This document shows, one piece after another, positions 1-8,270 of a stretch of DNA of 42,050 bases (position 1 is its first letter; every line of letters starts with the position of its first letter). This DNA comes from Halieaceae bacterium. Lineage in GTDB: Bacteria; Pseudomonadota; Gammaproteobacteria; Pseudomonadales; Halieaceae. The DNA lies in assembly GCA_008081075.1 (NCBI GenBank), contig VMDB01000030.1:1-42050 (forward strand), read 5' to 3'. A program made the translations under genes and the position numbers. The notes beneath the pieces are model-generated. The model did not search any database. It was not told where the DNA came from and saw nothing but the letters and a program-made list of their open reading frames with translations.

Positions 1-1
1 G

Positions 2-736
2 TCAGTACCTCAAATCCTCGGGCTTGAATACCAATTGAAAACGGCGAAAGTTCGCTTCAAAGGTCCGGCTGTCTAATTTCGTGACTTCGGGGAAACGCCC
101 AACACGTTCTACGGCAGTCATGGCACTGCGATCAAATGCCGTGTTACCGCTGGATTGCACAACGCCAACCCCAACGACCTCTCCCGTCGGGATCAATTGT
201 ATCGACAATATGGATACCATGCCGTTACGCGCGCTGGGAGGGCGGGTCCAACGACCAATCACCGCCGCCTGAATTGTTGCAGCGACCACATCTCGCAGAG
301 AGGGCTCAGCTGACCCTACTGCTGCTTGCTCTGAATCGATCAGGGACGTTAATTCCTCGCGGGTTAACGCAGCCAACTGCTGGGCATCCAGTTGCGATGC
401 ATCTTCCTTCGGCAAGGCCGGTTCAGGCGGGTTAGGTTTTGGGTCAACCTTGGTTGGCGGCGGCACTGGCTTCGCCGCCGGAGCCTCGGTGGGTTTTGGT
501 TTTGGTTTGGGTTTCGGTTTGGGTTTCGGTTTGGGCTTCGGCTTGGGCGCACTCGACGCCTTCGCGGGTTGTGCTCGCACTATTGTTGCCTGAATGGGCA
601 GCGCTACCGGCACCGATGCGACCACCTCCGCAGGTCCAGACCAACGCAAGAATAAAAGCAGCGCAACCGCCACGTGAAACAACAACGACAATAACGTCGG
701 CAAACCGATAAAAAGTAGCCGATCACCCGTCATCAC
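2..736 (-). CDS. tolA: Cell-envelope protein TolA (short, Pro-Lys linker)
   Basis: TolA links the inner-membrane TolQR motor to Pal and TolB at the outer membrane and helps constrict the envelope at division. One N-terminal membrane helix is visible (about residues 8-30) with S17 and H21 spaced like the TolA Ser/His pair that contacts TolQR. A linker of nine Lys-Pro dipeptides (65-82) and a Pro-rich stretch follow, then a C-terminal TolA/TonB-like domain (about 145-244) ending in VFKPEDLRY. At 244 residues it is much shorter than E. coli TolA (421), because the long helical domain II is replaced by the Lys-Pro spacer. The frame opens with GTG (736) directly followed by ATG (733), so either could be the start. 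It is the last visible gene of the operon; tolB and pal would be expected beyond the window edge. The stop codon is inside the window, so the gene is complete. Confidence 0.9.
   Translation of the reverse strand: MMTGDRLLFIGLPTLLSLLFHVAVALLLFLRWSGPAEVVASVPVALPIQATIVRAQPAKASSAPKPKPKPKPKPKPKPKPKPTEAPAAKPVPPPTKVDPKPNPPEPALPKEDASQLDAQQLAALTREELTSLIDSEQAAVGSAEPSLRDVVAATIQAAVIGRWTRPPSARNGMVSILSIQLIPTGEVVGVGVVQSSGNTAFDRSAMTAVERVGRFPEVTKLDSRTFEANFRRFQLVFKPEDLRY
492..548 (-). repeat. 12-bp tandem repeat encoding the TolA Lys-Pro linker
   Basis: Read on the plus strand, the unit GGTTTGGGTTTC occurs twice exactly (504-515 and 516-527). It is flanked by a copy with one mismatch (528-539), a copy with two mismatches (492-503) and a partial degenerate copy (540-548). 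Each 12-bp unit encodes two Lys-Pro dipeptides, so unit gain or loss would keep the reading frame and only change linker length. Confidence 0.85.
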
Positions 737-740
737 TCGG

Positions 741-1166
741 TCACCCGTCGATAGCAGGGTTCTCGGTCACCAATCCTACCGACGGCGCCCCTGCTTCTTG
801 TAGCGCCGTCATCACCACCACCACATCACCATAAGCGACACGCTGATCTCCCCATACCAGCACCGGCTTCTCGGGTGAGCGCCTCAATACCGCGGCAACG
901 CGCTGACGAATCGTCGCCAACTCAAGCGCCTGTTTTTCATCCACGCCGAGGTTCAGAAAAAGCTGTCCGCGGTCATTGATCGAGACGATCAGCGGTTCAG
1001 CATCTTGATTGGCCACGGGTGCCGCTGTCGCTTGCGGTAACTTGACTTCTACGCCCTGCATCAACATGGGTGCGGTAACCATAAAAATGACCAGTAGCAC
1101 CAGCATCACGTCGATGTAGGGCACGACATTGATTTCGGCCAGCATGCGCCGCCTTCTCACGGTCAT
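741..1166 (-). CDS. tolR: Tol-Pal motor subunit TolR (ExbD family)
   Basis: Stator subunit of the proton-driven TolQ-TolR motor that energises TolA. The protein has a short basic cytoplasmic N-terminus, one membrane helix at about 17-35 and a periplasmic domain. The helix contains D19, in the sequence VPYIDVMLVLLVIFMVTAP, at the place of the proton-carrying Asp23 of E. coli TolR. The length of 141 residues matches the family. The ATG overlaps the tolQ stop by four bases and tolA starts four bases after the tolR stop, which suggests translational coupling across tolQRA. Confidence 0.95.
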   Translation of the reverse strand: MTVRRRRMLAEINVVPYIDVMLVLLVIFMVTAPMLMQGVEVKLPQATAAPVANQDAEPLIVSINDRGQLFLNLGVDEKQALELATIRQRVAAVLRRSPEKPVLVWGDQRVAYGDVVVVMTALQEAGAPSVGLVTENPAIDG

Positions 1167-1873
1167 CGTCTTTGCCCCTGCTGTGCTCTCAATGCATAGG
1201 CCTGACGCTGGAGAATGCCCGAAAATTCGTCAACAAAGGTCTCATAACGATTGAGTAACACATCGCTCCGGGCCGCCAGTTTGTTGTAAGCCAAAACCGC
1301 AGGGATCGCGGCGAACAGGCCCATCGCCGTGGCGATGAGCGCCTCCGAGATGCCCGGGGCAACCGTTGCCAGGGTGGCTTGGGTTGCGTTAGCCAGTCCC
1401 CGGAATGAATGCATAATGCCCCAAACTGTTCCGAATAGACCGATATAGGGACTCGTGGATCCCACTGAGGCCAGGAAGGGCAGGTGTTGCTCTATGCGAT
1501 CTGTTTCTCGCATCAAAGCAACCTTCATTGCCCGGCGCGAGCCCTCCAACATGCCGTCGGCGTCAATATCGGATTGTTGTGACAACCTTGAAAATTCCTT
1601 GAAGCCGGCGCGAAAAATACTCTCCACACCCGTCGGCAATTGCCCGTCAGCGACAGCCTGATTCCCTTCTCGGTATAACTGCGCAAGGTCGATGCCCGAC
1701 CAGAATCGCTCTTCGAATGACAACAGCTCATCGTCTGTTCGGCGCATGAGCATCGTGCGCTGAATAATCAAAAACCAGGAGGTAATGGATGCCAGCACCA
1801 GAATCAACATCACAATCTGTACCAGTAAACTGGCGCCCAGAACCAGTTCCAATAAACCAAGTTCCTGTGTCAT
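1163..1873 (-). CDS. tolQ: Tol-Pal motor subunit TolQ (MotA/ExbB family)
   Basis: Inner-membrane channel-forming subunit of the TolQRA motor. Three hydrophobic segments are visible at about residues 15-36, 136-160 and 172-194, with a large cytoplasmic loop between the first two, as in ExbB/TolQ proteins. The conserved stretch from SVGSTSPYIGLFGTVWGIM into the second helix and the small-residue-rich third helix (GISEALIATAMGLFAAIPA) are family hallmarks. The length of 236 residues is typical. It overlaps tolR downstream and ybgC upstream by four bases each, giving the classical ybgC-tolQ-tolR-tolA order. Confidence 0.95.
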   Translation of the reverse strand: MTQELGLLELVLGASLLVQIVMLILVLASITSWFLIIQRTMLMRRTDDELLSFEERFWSGIDLAQLYREGNQAVADGQLPTGVESIFRAGFKEFSRLSQQSDIDADGMLEGSRRAMKVALMRETDRIEQHLPFLASVGSTSPYIGLFGTVWGIMHSFRGLANATQATLATVAPGISEALIATAMGLFAAIPAVLAYNKLAARSDVLLNRYETFVDEFSGILQRQAYALRAQQGQRR

Positions 1874-2292
1874 ACCTGATTCCCTTCGGTTGTCATGGCG
1901 GCTAGCAACCGCTCCCTTATGTCGCCCTGAAGCCGGCGCGGCCGGCCTGTCGTTTGATCAACACAGGCAATTTGAACATCTGCTGTCAGTAGCACGTTGT
2001 CCCCACGGTGAATACGCTGCGTAAACTCGATCGTCGCGCCCCCCACGCGCTGCGCAATGGCCGTCGCCATGATCTCGTCATCCAGTTTTGCCGGCATCAA
2101 ATAGCTCACTGACAAGTTTGATACCACAAACCCCCAGCCCTCATCAGAGACTGCGGCCCGGTGCACACCCAGCTCGCGCATAAACTCTGTGCGCGCGCGC
2201 TCAAGGTACTTCAGGTAATTAACGTAATAAACGATCCCACCCGCGTCGGTATCCTCAATATAGACTCGAATCGGTAAGGAAAATTCCCTCAC
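1870..2292 (-). CDS. ybgC: YbgC-type acyl-CoA thioesterase (hotdog fold)
   Basis: Cytoplasmic hotdog-fold thioesterase that habitually precedes tolQ; family members hydrolyse short-chain or acyl-ACP/CoA thioesters and have been tied to phospholipid metabolism. The signature [20 protein letters not shown] lies at residues 13-32, with catalytic D16. The His that follows this Asp in some relatives is Tyr here (Y23), a variant I recall from Pseudomonas-type YbgC, so it is probably not a defect. The length of 140 residues is normal. The start overlaps the ruvB stop by four bases, joining the recombination genes and the tol genes in one transcript. Confidence 0.92.
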   Translation of the reverse strand: MREFSLPIRVYIEDTDAGGIVYYVNYLKYLERARTEFMRELGVHRAAVSDEGWGFVVSNLSVSYLMPAKLDDEIMATAIAQRVGGATIEFTQRIHRGDNVLLTADVQIACVDQTTGRPRRLQGDIRERLLAAMTTEGNQV

Positions 2293-3344
2293 GGCGCTGG
2301 CTCTTCCAGATCCAGAGTGAGTGATTCCGCCGCTGACCCCTGAAAAGTTATGCCGAAATGAGCATAAGCGTGGCGCGTCGCGATGCGACCCCTCGGTGTC
2401 CGAAGGATAAATCCCTGCTGAATCAGGAAGGGCTCGAGCACGTCTTCGATGGTGCCGCGCTCTTCCGACAATGCCGCAGCCAAACTGTCCACGCCGACAG
2501 GGCCACCATCAAACTTCTCAATCATCATCAGCAATAAGCGCCGATCTAGGTGATCAAAACCTTGCGCGTCGACGCTCAACATATCCAACGCGGCTTCGGC
2601 TACGGGTGCGGTCACACTACCGTCGGCTTTTACCTCCGCGTAATCGCGCACGCGTCGAAGTAATCGGTTGGCAATACGCGGCGTACCGCGGGACCGACGG
2701 GCGATAGCCGCTGCACCCGCGTCCTCGATAGGAATAGTGAAAATGCCTGCAGCTCGTTTCACAATTTCGCTGAGCTCGGCAGCGTCGTAAAATTCCAATC
2801 GCTGGACAATCCCGAACCGATCCCGGAGCGGTGATGTGAGCAATCCCGCGCGGGTGGTAGCGCCCACCAGCGTAAACGGGGGTAAATCGAGTTTGATTGA
2901 CCTCGCCGCGGGGCCCTCGCCAATCATAATGTCGAGTTGAAAATCCTCCATCGCAGGGTACAAGACTTCCTCGACATACGGACTCAAGCGATGAATCTCG
3001 TCGATGAAAAGCACGTCACCCGGTTCGAGATTCGTCATCAACGCGGCAACGTCGCCCGCTTTTTCCAGCACCGGGCCACTGGTCGTCCTCAGCTGAACAC
3101 CCATTTCCTCTGCAATAATGCTCGCCAAGGTTGTCTTGCCAAGACCGGGCGGACCAAAAATCAAAGTGTGGTCCAGCGGCTCACCGCGCCCACGGGCGGC
3201 AGCGAGAAAAATCTCCATCTGTTCACGAACCACGCGCTGGCCGATATAGTCCGCCAGCCGCCGCGGTCTGATCGCGCGATCCATGGCTTCATCGCCCCGG
3301 TCAGGGGCGCCGGCGGCGACCAACCGATCAGTTTCAATTACCAT
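2289..3344 (-). CDS. ruvB: Holliday junction helicase motor RuvB
   Basis: AAA+ ATPase that drives branch migration of Holliday junctions together with RuvA. Visible motifs are Walker A GPPGLGKT (64-71), Walker B with DEIH (VLFIDEIH, 111-118), sensor region GATTRAG (161-167) and the SPLRDRFG segment with the arginine finger (about R174). The C-terminal winged-helix DNA-binding part includes RTPRGR. At 351 residues it is of family size. It lies 22 bp downstream of ruvA in the usual ruvCAB order and overlaps ybgC by four bases. Confidence 0.97.
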   Translation of the reverse strand: MVIETDRLVAAGAPDRGDEAMDRAIRPRRLADYIGQRVVREQMEIFLAAARGRGEPLDHTLIFGPPGLGKTTLASIIAEEMGVQLRTTSGPVLEKAGDVAALMTNLEPGDVLFIDEIHRLSPYVEEVLYPAMEDFQLDIMIGEGPAARSIKLDLPPFTLVGATTRAGLLTSPLRDRFGIVQRLEFYDAAELSEIVKRAAGIFTIPIEDAGAAAIARRSRGTPRIANRLLRRVRDYAEVKADGSVTAPVAEAALDMLSVDAQGFDHLDRRLLLMMIEKFDGGPVGVDSLAAALSEERGTIEDVLEPFLIQQGFILRTPRGRIATRHAYAHFGITFQGSAAESLTLDLEEPAP

Positions 3345-3366
3345 GTTGCGCCCTCAATCTGACCCA

Positions 3367-3993
3367 TCACCCTTTGTTGCCGGCCGCAAGACGCAAGGCC
3401 AGACGAATGAGTTCCTCGGTAGACGTGCCCTCGGGCGCATCAACACTGGCGATCAACTTCGCCGCCTCGGTAAGCTTATAGCCTAGGGACACCAATGCAT
3501 GCTCCGCCTCCGAACGCTGGTCAGGTTGCGCTGTACCCCGCGCAGAAGTCGCCGCAGTCCCCGCAGCCGCCGGCGATAATTCATCGAGCCAATCCCCCGC
3601 CTTGTCTCGCATCTCCACCAGCAAGCGCTCTGCTGTTTTTCGTCCTACACCGGGTAATGCCACCAGAGCAGAGACATCATCACGCTGCAAACAACGCGCA
3701 AAATCAGAGGCATCCATGCCAGAAAGCAACGTTAAGGCAAGCCGCGGTCCCACACCGCTGACTTTAATCAGCTCGCGAAAAAGACGGCGGTCCGCGGGTT
3801 CAAGAAAACCGTAAAGCAGCTGAGCATCCTCGCGCACCACAAAGTGGGTGAGTAACGTCACCTCTTGACCGAGCTCAGGGAGTTGATACAGCGTCGTCAT
3901 CGGCACCTGAACTTCGTAACCAATACCACCCACCTCAACCAGAATATCAGGCCCCTGCTTGCCAATGAGCGCGCCGCGAAGTTGTCCAATCAT
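3367..3993 (-). CDS. ruvA: Holliday junction DNA-binding subunit RuvA
   Basis: RuvA tetramers bind the four-way junction and load RuvB rings. The N-terminal OB-fold region (MIGQLRGALIGK, then VGGIGYEVQVP) is followed by helix-hairpin-helix motifs: LIKVSGVGPRLALTLLSG and LVALPGVGRKTAERLLVEM. A flexible Ala/Thr-rich linker (about 140-160) leads to the C-terminal domain III that contacts RuvB. The length is 208 residues against 203 in E. coli. It sits nine bases after ruvC. No LexA box was recognised, and the gene is buried inside the operon. Confidence 0.97.
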   Translation of the reverse strand: MIGQLRGALIGKQGPDILVEVGGIGYEVQVPMTTLYQLPELGQEVTLLTHFVVREDAQLLYGFLEPADRRLFRELIKVSGVGPRLALTLLSGMDASDFARCLQRDDVSALVALPGVGRKTAERLLVEMRDKAGDWLDELSPAAAGTAATSARGTAQPDQRSEAEHALVSLGYKLTEAAKLIASVDAPEGTSTEELIRLALRLAAGNKG

Positions 3994-4002
3994 GTCGTCA
4001 CT

Positions 4003-4521
4003 CTACCTCAACCGCCCAGCCCTAAAGCTGCCCGCCGACAACGCACTGGACAAACCCGACGCATGGCAGTGACAAAGCGCCGCAGCCAATCCATCCGCGG
4101 CATCTTCAGGAGGGGTTTCAGATAACCCCAACAGCGCCACCACCATATGCTGCACCTGTTGCTTTGTGGCGGCACCCGTCCCAACAACGGATTGCTTGAT
4201 CTGACGCGCAGCATACTCATGAACAACGAGCTCCTTGGTCACACAGGCAACCATCGCTGCGCCTCGCGCATGACCTAGTTTGAGCGCCGAGTCTGCACTT
4301 TTTGCCATAAAGACCTGTTCTATCGCCGCTTCGGTGGGCGCGTAGGTATCGATGATCTCCGTTAGCGATTGGAACAACACTCGCAAACGCACCGCGAGGT
4401 TTTCCTTAACCGGTAAGCGAATGGTGCCGCTGGCGACATAAATAGAACGCCCTCTCTCGACACGCAAAATGCCGAAACCCGTTTTGCGCGATCCAGGGTC
4501 GACCCCGAGAATAGTTGTCAT
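4003..4521 (-). CDS. ruvC: Holliday junction resolvase RuvC
   Basis: Endonuclease that cuts Holliday junctions symmetrically after RuvAB migration. The four acidic catalytic residues are in place: D8 (ILGVDPGSRKTG), E68 (AAIEQVF), D140 and D143 (PPEDAADGLAAALCH). They match E. coli D7, E66, D138 and D141 in spacing. The length of 172 residues is typical. It lies 56 bp downstream of yebC, a pairing common in gammaproteobacteria. Confidence 0.97.
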   Translation of the reverse strand: MTTILGVDPGSRKTGFGILRVERGRSIYVASGTIRLPVKENLAVRLRVLFQSLTEIIDTYAPTEAAIEQVFMAKSADSALKLGHARGAAMVACVTKELVVHEYAARQIKQSVVGTGAATKQQVQHMVVALLGLSETPPEDAADGLAAALCHCHASGLSSALSAGSFRAGRLR

Positions 4522-4577
4522 GCTGGCAACCGGTCACTAAGAGCGGTTAGTGTGAACGATTACGGCAGAAACGTCAT

Positions 4578-5321
4578 TTAGAGCTCAGCCAACACGGATT
4601 CGGGTATATCCGCGTTGGAATAAACATTTTGCACATCATCCAGATCTTCCAACATATCGATCAAACCCACTACCGCAGGCGCGTTTTCCGCGTCGACCGT
4701 CACCGACGTGCTGGGAAGCATCGTGACCTCCGCATGCAATGGCACCAGGCCCGCAGCAAGGAGCGCATCGCGGACTTCAGTCAGACTTTCCCAGGGTGAA
4801 AGCACATCAATAGCGCCATCAGCGTCGGTCACGACGTCGTCAGCACCTGATTCCAACGCAACCTCCATAATCGCGTCTTCGTCTGCTCCGGGGGCAAATT
4901 GAATGAGTCCGGTCCTCGCAAATAAATAGGCGACCGATCCATCGGTCCCCAAATTGCCACCACGCTTGGTAAAAGCATGACGCACTTCTGCAACGGTTCG
5001 GTTCCGATTGTCCGTCATAACTTCAACCAATACCGCCACTCCCCCCACGGCATAGCCCTCGTAGGTGAGTTCTTCCATGTTGTCGGCGTCGTTGGTCCCC
5101 GCGCCACGGGCAATCGCGTTGTCGATGGTGTCACGCTTCATATTGGCGCCCAGGGCTTTATCCACCGCGGCGCGCAAACGAGGGTTATCTTCGACTATTG
5201 GACCTCCTGCCCTAGCCGCGACAACCAGCTCTCGGATCAACTTGGTGAAAAGCTTGCCGCGTTTGGCATCCTGCGCCGCTTTGCGGTGCTTGATGTTTGC
5301 CCATTTACTGTGGCCCGCCAT
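4578..5321 (-). CDS. yebC: YebC/PmpR-family protein
   Basis: Member of the YebC/TACO1 family. Homologues have been described as transcription regulators and, more recently, as ribosome-associated factors that ease translation of proline-rich stretches. The conserved N-terminus ([20 protein letters not shown]) and the motifs [20 protein letters not shown] and [17 protein letters not shown] are clear. The length of 247 residues is normal. It starts 10 bp after aspS and precedes ruvC. The possible translational role is notable because tolA, downstream in the same operon, encodes a long Lys-Pro run. Confidence 0.95.
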   Translation of the reverse strand: MAGHSKWANIKHRKAAQDAKRGKLFTKLIRELVVAARAGGPIVEDNPRLRAAVDKALGANMKRDTIDNAIARGAGTNDADNMEELTYEGYAVGGVAVLVEVMTDNRNRTVAEVRHAFTKRGGNLGTDGSVAYLFARTGLIQFAPGADEDAIMEVALESGADDVVTDADGAIDVLSPWESLTEVRDALLAAGLVPLHAEVTMLPSTSVTVDAENAPAVVGLIDMLEDLDDVQNVYSNADIPESVLAEL

Positions 5322-5331
5322 CGTTAAACTC

Positions 5332-7110
5332 TCACGCGTCCGCTTGGGGTTCTGTCCGCCTCGGTCTTAGCGAGAGCTCCTTGAGCTGCTGCTCAGACAC
5401 CAATCCCGGCGCTTCTGTCAGAACACACTGGGCGCTCTGGGTTTTTGGAAACGCAATGACATCCCTGATGGAGTGCCCACCCACCATGAGCATTACCAGT
5501 CGGTCCAACCCAAACGCGAGTCCAGCATGGGGAGGCGCACCATGTCGCAATGCGCCCAACAGAAAGCCAAACTTGGCCTCTGCTTCAGCCTCGTCAATGC
5601 CCAACAATTCGAAAACGACTTTTTGCATGGATTGGTCGTGAATCCGCACAGACCCGCCACCAATTTCACTGCCGTTAAGCACCATATCGTAGGCTTGGGA
5701 GAGTGCCGATTCCGGCTCGGCTTTCAGAGCCTCGGCCGAGCAAGACGGTGCCGTAAACGGATGATGCAAAGCCGTCAATCCACCGCGATCGTCGCGCTCG
5801 AACATGGGGAAATCCACAACCCACAGGGGCGCCCAACCGTCTTGAACACGATCGAGATCCGCCGCCACCTTCAATCGAAGCGCCCCCAAAGATTCGTTTA
5901 CGACGGAGCGCTTGTCCGCCCCAAAAAACAAAATGTCGCCGGCTTCTGCGCCAAGCCGATCCAGTAGCGCGGTCACTGTTGCTTCGGGCATAAACTTGAT
6001 AATGGGTGACTGCAGGCCGTCGATTCCAGCAGAGAGGTCGTTCACCTTTATCCATGCCAATCCGCGCGCGCCGTAAACCCCGACAAACTGGGTGTAGTCG
6101 TCAATCTCTTTTCGAGAAAGGCTCGCGCCACCCGGCACTCTCAGCGCCGCCACCCGGCTGTCGGGATCCTGCGCCGGGCCGCTGAATACCTTGAAATCAA
6201 CCTCGGTCATCAGGTCATCAATCGAGACCAGCTCCCAATCGATGCGGAGATCAGGTTTATCGGAGCCATAGCGCTCCATCGCGTCTGCCCAACTCATCCG
6301 CGGAAATTCACCGAGATCCACTTGCAACTGCTCCTGGAATAACTGGCGAATCATGCCTTCGGTAATAGACATGACCCCTTCAGCGTCCAGAAAGGAGGTC
6401 TCGATATCAATTTGTGTGAATTCGGGCTGTCGATCCGCCCGGAGATCTTCATCTCGGAAACAACGGGCGATTTGATAATAGCGATCAAAACCGGACACCA
6501 TCAGTAACTGTTTGAACAGCTGGGGCGACTGGGGAAGCGCAAAAAAAGCGCCCGGCTGAGTGCGACTGGGCACCAGATAATCCCTCGCCCCTTCCGGAGT
6601 GGCCCGGGTGAGGATAGGTGTCTCGATGTCGAGAAAACCATGCTCATCTAGGTAACGCCTGATCGCAGAGGTAATGCGGGCGCGCGCGATAAGGTTTCTC
6701 TGCATCTCGGGACGGCGCAGATCCATGTAGCGGTACTTCAGACGGACGTCTTCCCCGACGGCATGGTGGGCATCCAGCGGAAAGGGCGGTGTTTCTGCGC
6801 TGCTGAGGATTTCCAGTGTTTTCCCGAGCACCTCTATGCGGCCTGATGCCATATTGGGGTTGATGGTCTCTTGGGTTCGTGCGCGAACACGGCCAGTGAT
6901 ACGAAGCACATATTCACTGCGGACGCTATCCGCACGCTGAAAATGCTCTTCCGTGTCGGGGTCAAAAACCACCTGCACCACGCCCTCACGATCGCGCATA
7001 TCGAGGAATATCACGCCCCCGTGATCTCGGCGTCGGTCAACCCAACCACACAATGTCACGGTTTCATCTATCAGCTTCTCGTCGACCAGGCCGCAATAAT
7101 GACTGCGCAT
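5332..7110 (-). CDS. aspS: Aspartyl-tRNA synthetase
   Basis: Class II synthetase that charges tRNA(Asp). It has an N-terminal OB anticodon-binding domain, class II motif 2 ([20 protein letters not shown]), a GAD insertion domain (about 290-420) and motif 3 ([12 protein letters not shown]). The start chosen is ATG at 7110 (MRSHYCGLV), which aligns with the E. coli N-terminus and has GGAGAG (7115-7120) five bases upstream. An ATG at 7122 would add four residues but lacks a ribosome site. This gives 592 residues against 590 in E. coli. Whether it also makes Asp-tRNA(Asn) cannot be judged, because no gatCAB lies in the window. Confidence 0.96.
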   Translation of the reverse strand: MRSHYCGLVDEKLIDETVTLCGWVDRRRDHGGVIFLDMRDREGVVQVVFDPDTEEHFQRADSVRSEYVLRITGRVRARTQETINPNMASGRIEVLGKTLEILSSAETPPFPLDAHHAVGEDVRLKYRYMDLRRPEMQRNLIARARITSAIRRYLDEHGFLDIETPILTRATPEGARDYLVPSRTQPGAFFALPQSPQLFKQLLMVSGFDRYYQIARCFRDEDLRADRQPEFTQIDIETSFLDAEGVMSITEGMIRQLFQEQLQVDLGEFPRMSWADAMERYGSDKPDLRIDWELVSIDDLMTEVDFKVFSGPAQDPDSRVAALRVPGGASLSRKEIDDYTQFVGVYGARGLAWIKVNDLSAGIDGLQSPIIKFMPEATVTALLDRLGAEAGDILFFGADKRSVVNESLGALRLKVAADLDRVQDGWAPLWVVDFPMFERDDRGGLTALHHPFTAPSCSAEALKAEPESALSQAYDMVLNGSEIGGGSVRIHDQSMQKVVFELLGIDEAEAEAKFGFLLGALRHGAPPHAGLAFGLDRLVMLMVGGHSIRDVIAFPKTQSAQCVLTEAPGLVSEQQLKELSLRPRRTEPQADA

Positions 7111-7141
7111 GCGTCTCTCCATCGTTATTCAGTTTTCCCGC

Positions 7142-7477
7142 TCAACTCGCCTTAGTGCTCTCACTTTTGGCAGGAGCGGCAGATTTTTCCGCGGGCTTCT
7201 TCGACGTTTCGCCAGATCCAGACTGACTTGAATCTTTGCTGGAGGTGTCGCTACCAGAGGCGCTGCCGCGATCTCCTGCGAGATTCTTTTTATCACCGGT
7301 CTTGAAATCGGTCTCATACCAACCGCCCCCGGAGAGGCGAAAAGATGGCGCGCTGACTTGCTTTTTTAGACTCGGTTGGTCACACATGGGACAGTCGGTC
7401 AGTGGCTCATCCGCGAGCCGCTGAATGGCTTCCAGACGGTGACCGCAGTCTCTACAACAGTACTCATATATTGGCAT
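7142..7477 (-). CDS. FmdB-family zinc-ribbon protein
   Basis: Small protein with an N-terminal FmdB-type zinc ribbon: MPIYEYCCRDCGHRLE, then DCPMC, supplying paired cysteines for one zinc site. It continues with the usual FRLSGGGWYETDF segment. The last 50 or so residues are low-complexity Ser/Lys/Ala and probably disordered. These proteins often precede aspS in proteobacteria, and their role is unsettled; regulatory functions have been suggested. A strong ribosome site (GGAGGG) lies just upstream of ATG 7477. It is probably the first gene of the long minus-strand operon running to tolA. Confidence 0.85.
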   Translation of the reverse strand: MPIYEYCCRDCGHRLEAIQRLADEPLTDCPMCDQPSLKKQVSAPSFRLSGGGWYETDFKTGDKKNLAGDRGSASGSDTSSKDSSQSGSGETSKKPAEKSAAPAKSESTKAS

Positions 7478-7640
7478 AACAGGCCCTCCTCATGGATAGA
7501 GCCGCCTCGGCTCGGATGTTCACATGAGGTCGTTCGGAAAGTTTTACAAGGGCGCGGAGCGTACCGTAAACGCTGGTGCAGTAAAAGATGGAAAGGGTGT
7601 GAGGATTTAGCGGGCTCGATCGCAATCGCCGCGGTGGGTG

Positions 7641-7662
7641 GCGGCTCCCCAACGGGAGCCGC
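7641..7662. other. GC-rich perfect hairpin downstream of the HU-like gene
   Basis: GCGGCTCCC and GGGAGCCGC (9 bp, no mismatch) enclose a CAAC loop, 14 bp past the stop of the HU-like gene. In the direction of that gene there is no T-run after the hairpin (CACCCACC follows), so it is not a standard intrinsic terminator. It could stabilise the 3' end of the mRNA, act with Rho, or be a dispersed repeat element. Confidence 0.6.
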
Positions 7663-7676
7663 GGGAAAAAGGTCGC

Positions 7677-8030
7677 TTAGTTGGCGAACTCTTTCATCTT
7701 CTTCAAGGGGCGTACTTTGACCGCTGTACTCGCGGGCTTGGCCTTGAACATCGTCTCTTCCCCGGTAAAGGGATTGATGCCCTTGCGCGCTTTCACGGCC
7801 GGCTTGCGAACTGTGGTGATTTTCATCAGCCCGGGCAAAGTAAACTCGCCTGCCCCACGCTTTCCAATACTCGCTTCAATGAGTCGCTCCAGTGAACCGA
7901 GCACAGACGACACCTCCTTCTTGGAGAGACCGCTATCATCTGACAGCGCTGCGATCATTTGCGACTTGGTCATTTTTTCCTTTACCGCCTTCATTTTTGA
8001 TGGCGCTTTCGGGGTAGCTTTCTTAGCCAT
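7677..8030 (-). CDS. HU-family DNA-binding protein with basic N-terminal tail
   Basis: Nucleoid-type protein. A Lys-rich tail (residues 1-20, AKKATPK...) precedes an HU/IHF fold that starts around MTKSQMIAALSDDSGLSKKEV. The DNA-intercalating arm region is recognisable at about 85-95 (KARKGINPFTGE). The start is taken as ATG 8030 (MAKKATPK) because AGAGG lies about ten bases upstream; a longer frame from 8072 has no such support. This gives 117 residues, longer than HU (90) because of the tail. It is monocistronic and divergent from proS. The specific role is unknown; it resembles the HU-like proteins widespread in proteobacteria that are neither HupA/B nor IHF. Confidence 0.85.
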   Translation of the reverse strand: MAKKATPKAPSKMKAVKEKMTKSQMIAALSDDSGLSKKEVSSVLGSLERLIEASIGKRGAGEFTLPGLMKITTVRKPAVKARKGINPFTGEETMFKAKPASTAVKVRPLKKMKEFAN

Positions 8031-8270
8031 TGAGTTAACACCTCTATCGATGGATGGTTTTGTGAGAGACAAACGGCAGCCCGCAGTCGGCGAGATTCAA
8101 CACCAGTCCGACGCCCGAAACAACCCTCCTTTGGACTGTTTTTATCGATATTTCTAAGAGAAGACAATGAAGCGCCTTTCGTCACCCATGGAAATCGACT
8201 GATCAACGCCGCTGTCTGTACTGGCCTACCTTCGAACATTAGAATGTCGGTCCTGTCATTGGAGTCTGCC
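8031..8270. promoter_or_regulatory. Divergent control region between HU-like gene and proS
   Basis: This 240-bp gap must hold promoters for two divergent genes. I see the ribosome site of the HU-like gene (AGAGG in the minus sense, about 8041-8045) and a modest one for proS (TGGAG, about 8260-8264). No convincing -35/-10 pair, T-box or other riboswitch was recognised. Confidence 0.4.

Noticed and set aside
8031-8270. T-box or other riboswitch in front of proS
   Set aside because: No specifier loop, conserved T-box sequence or terminator/antiterminator pair is visible.
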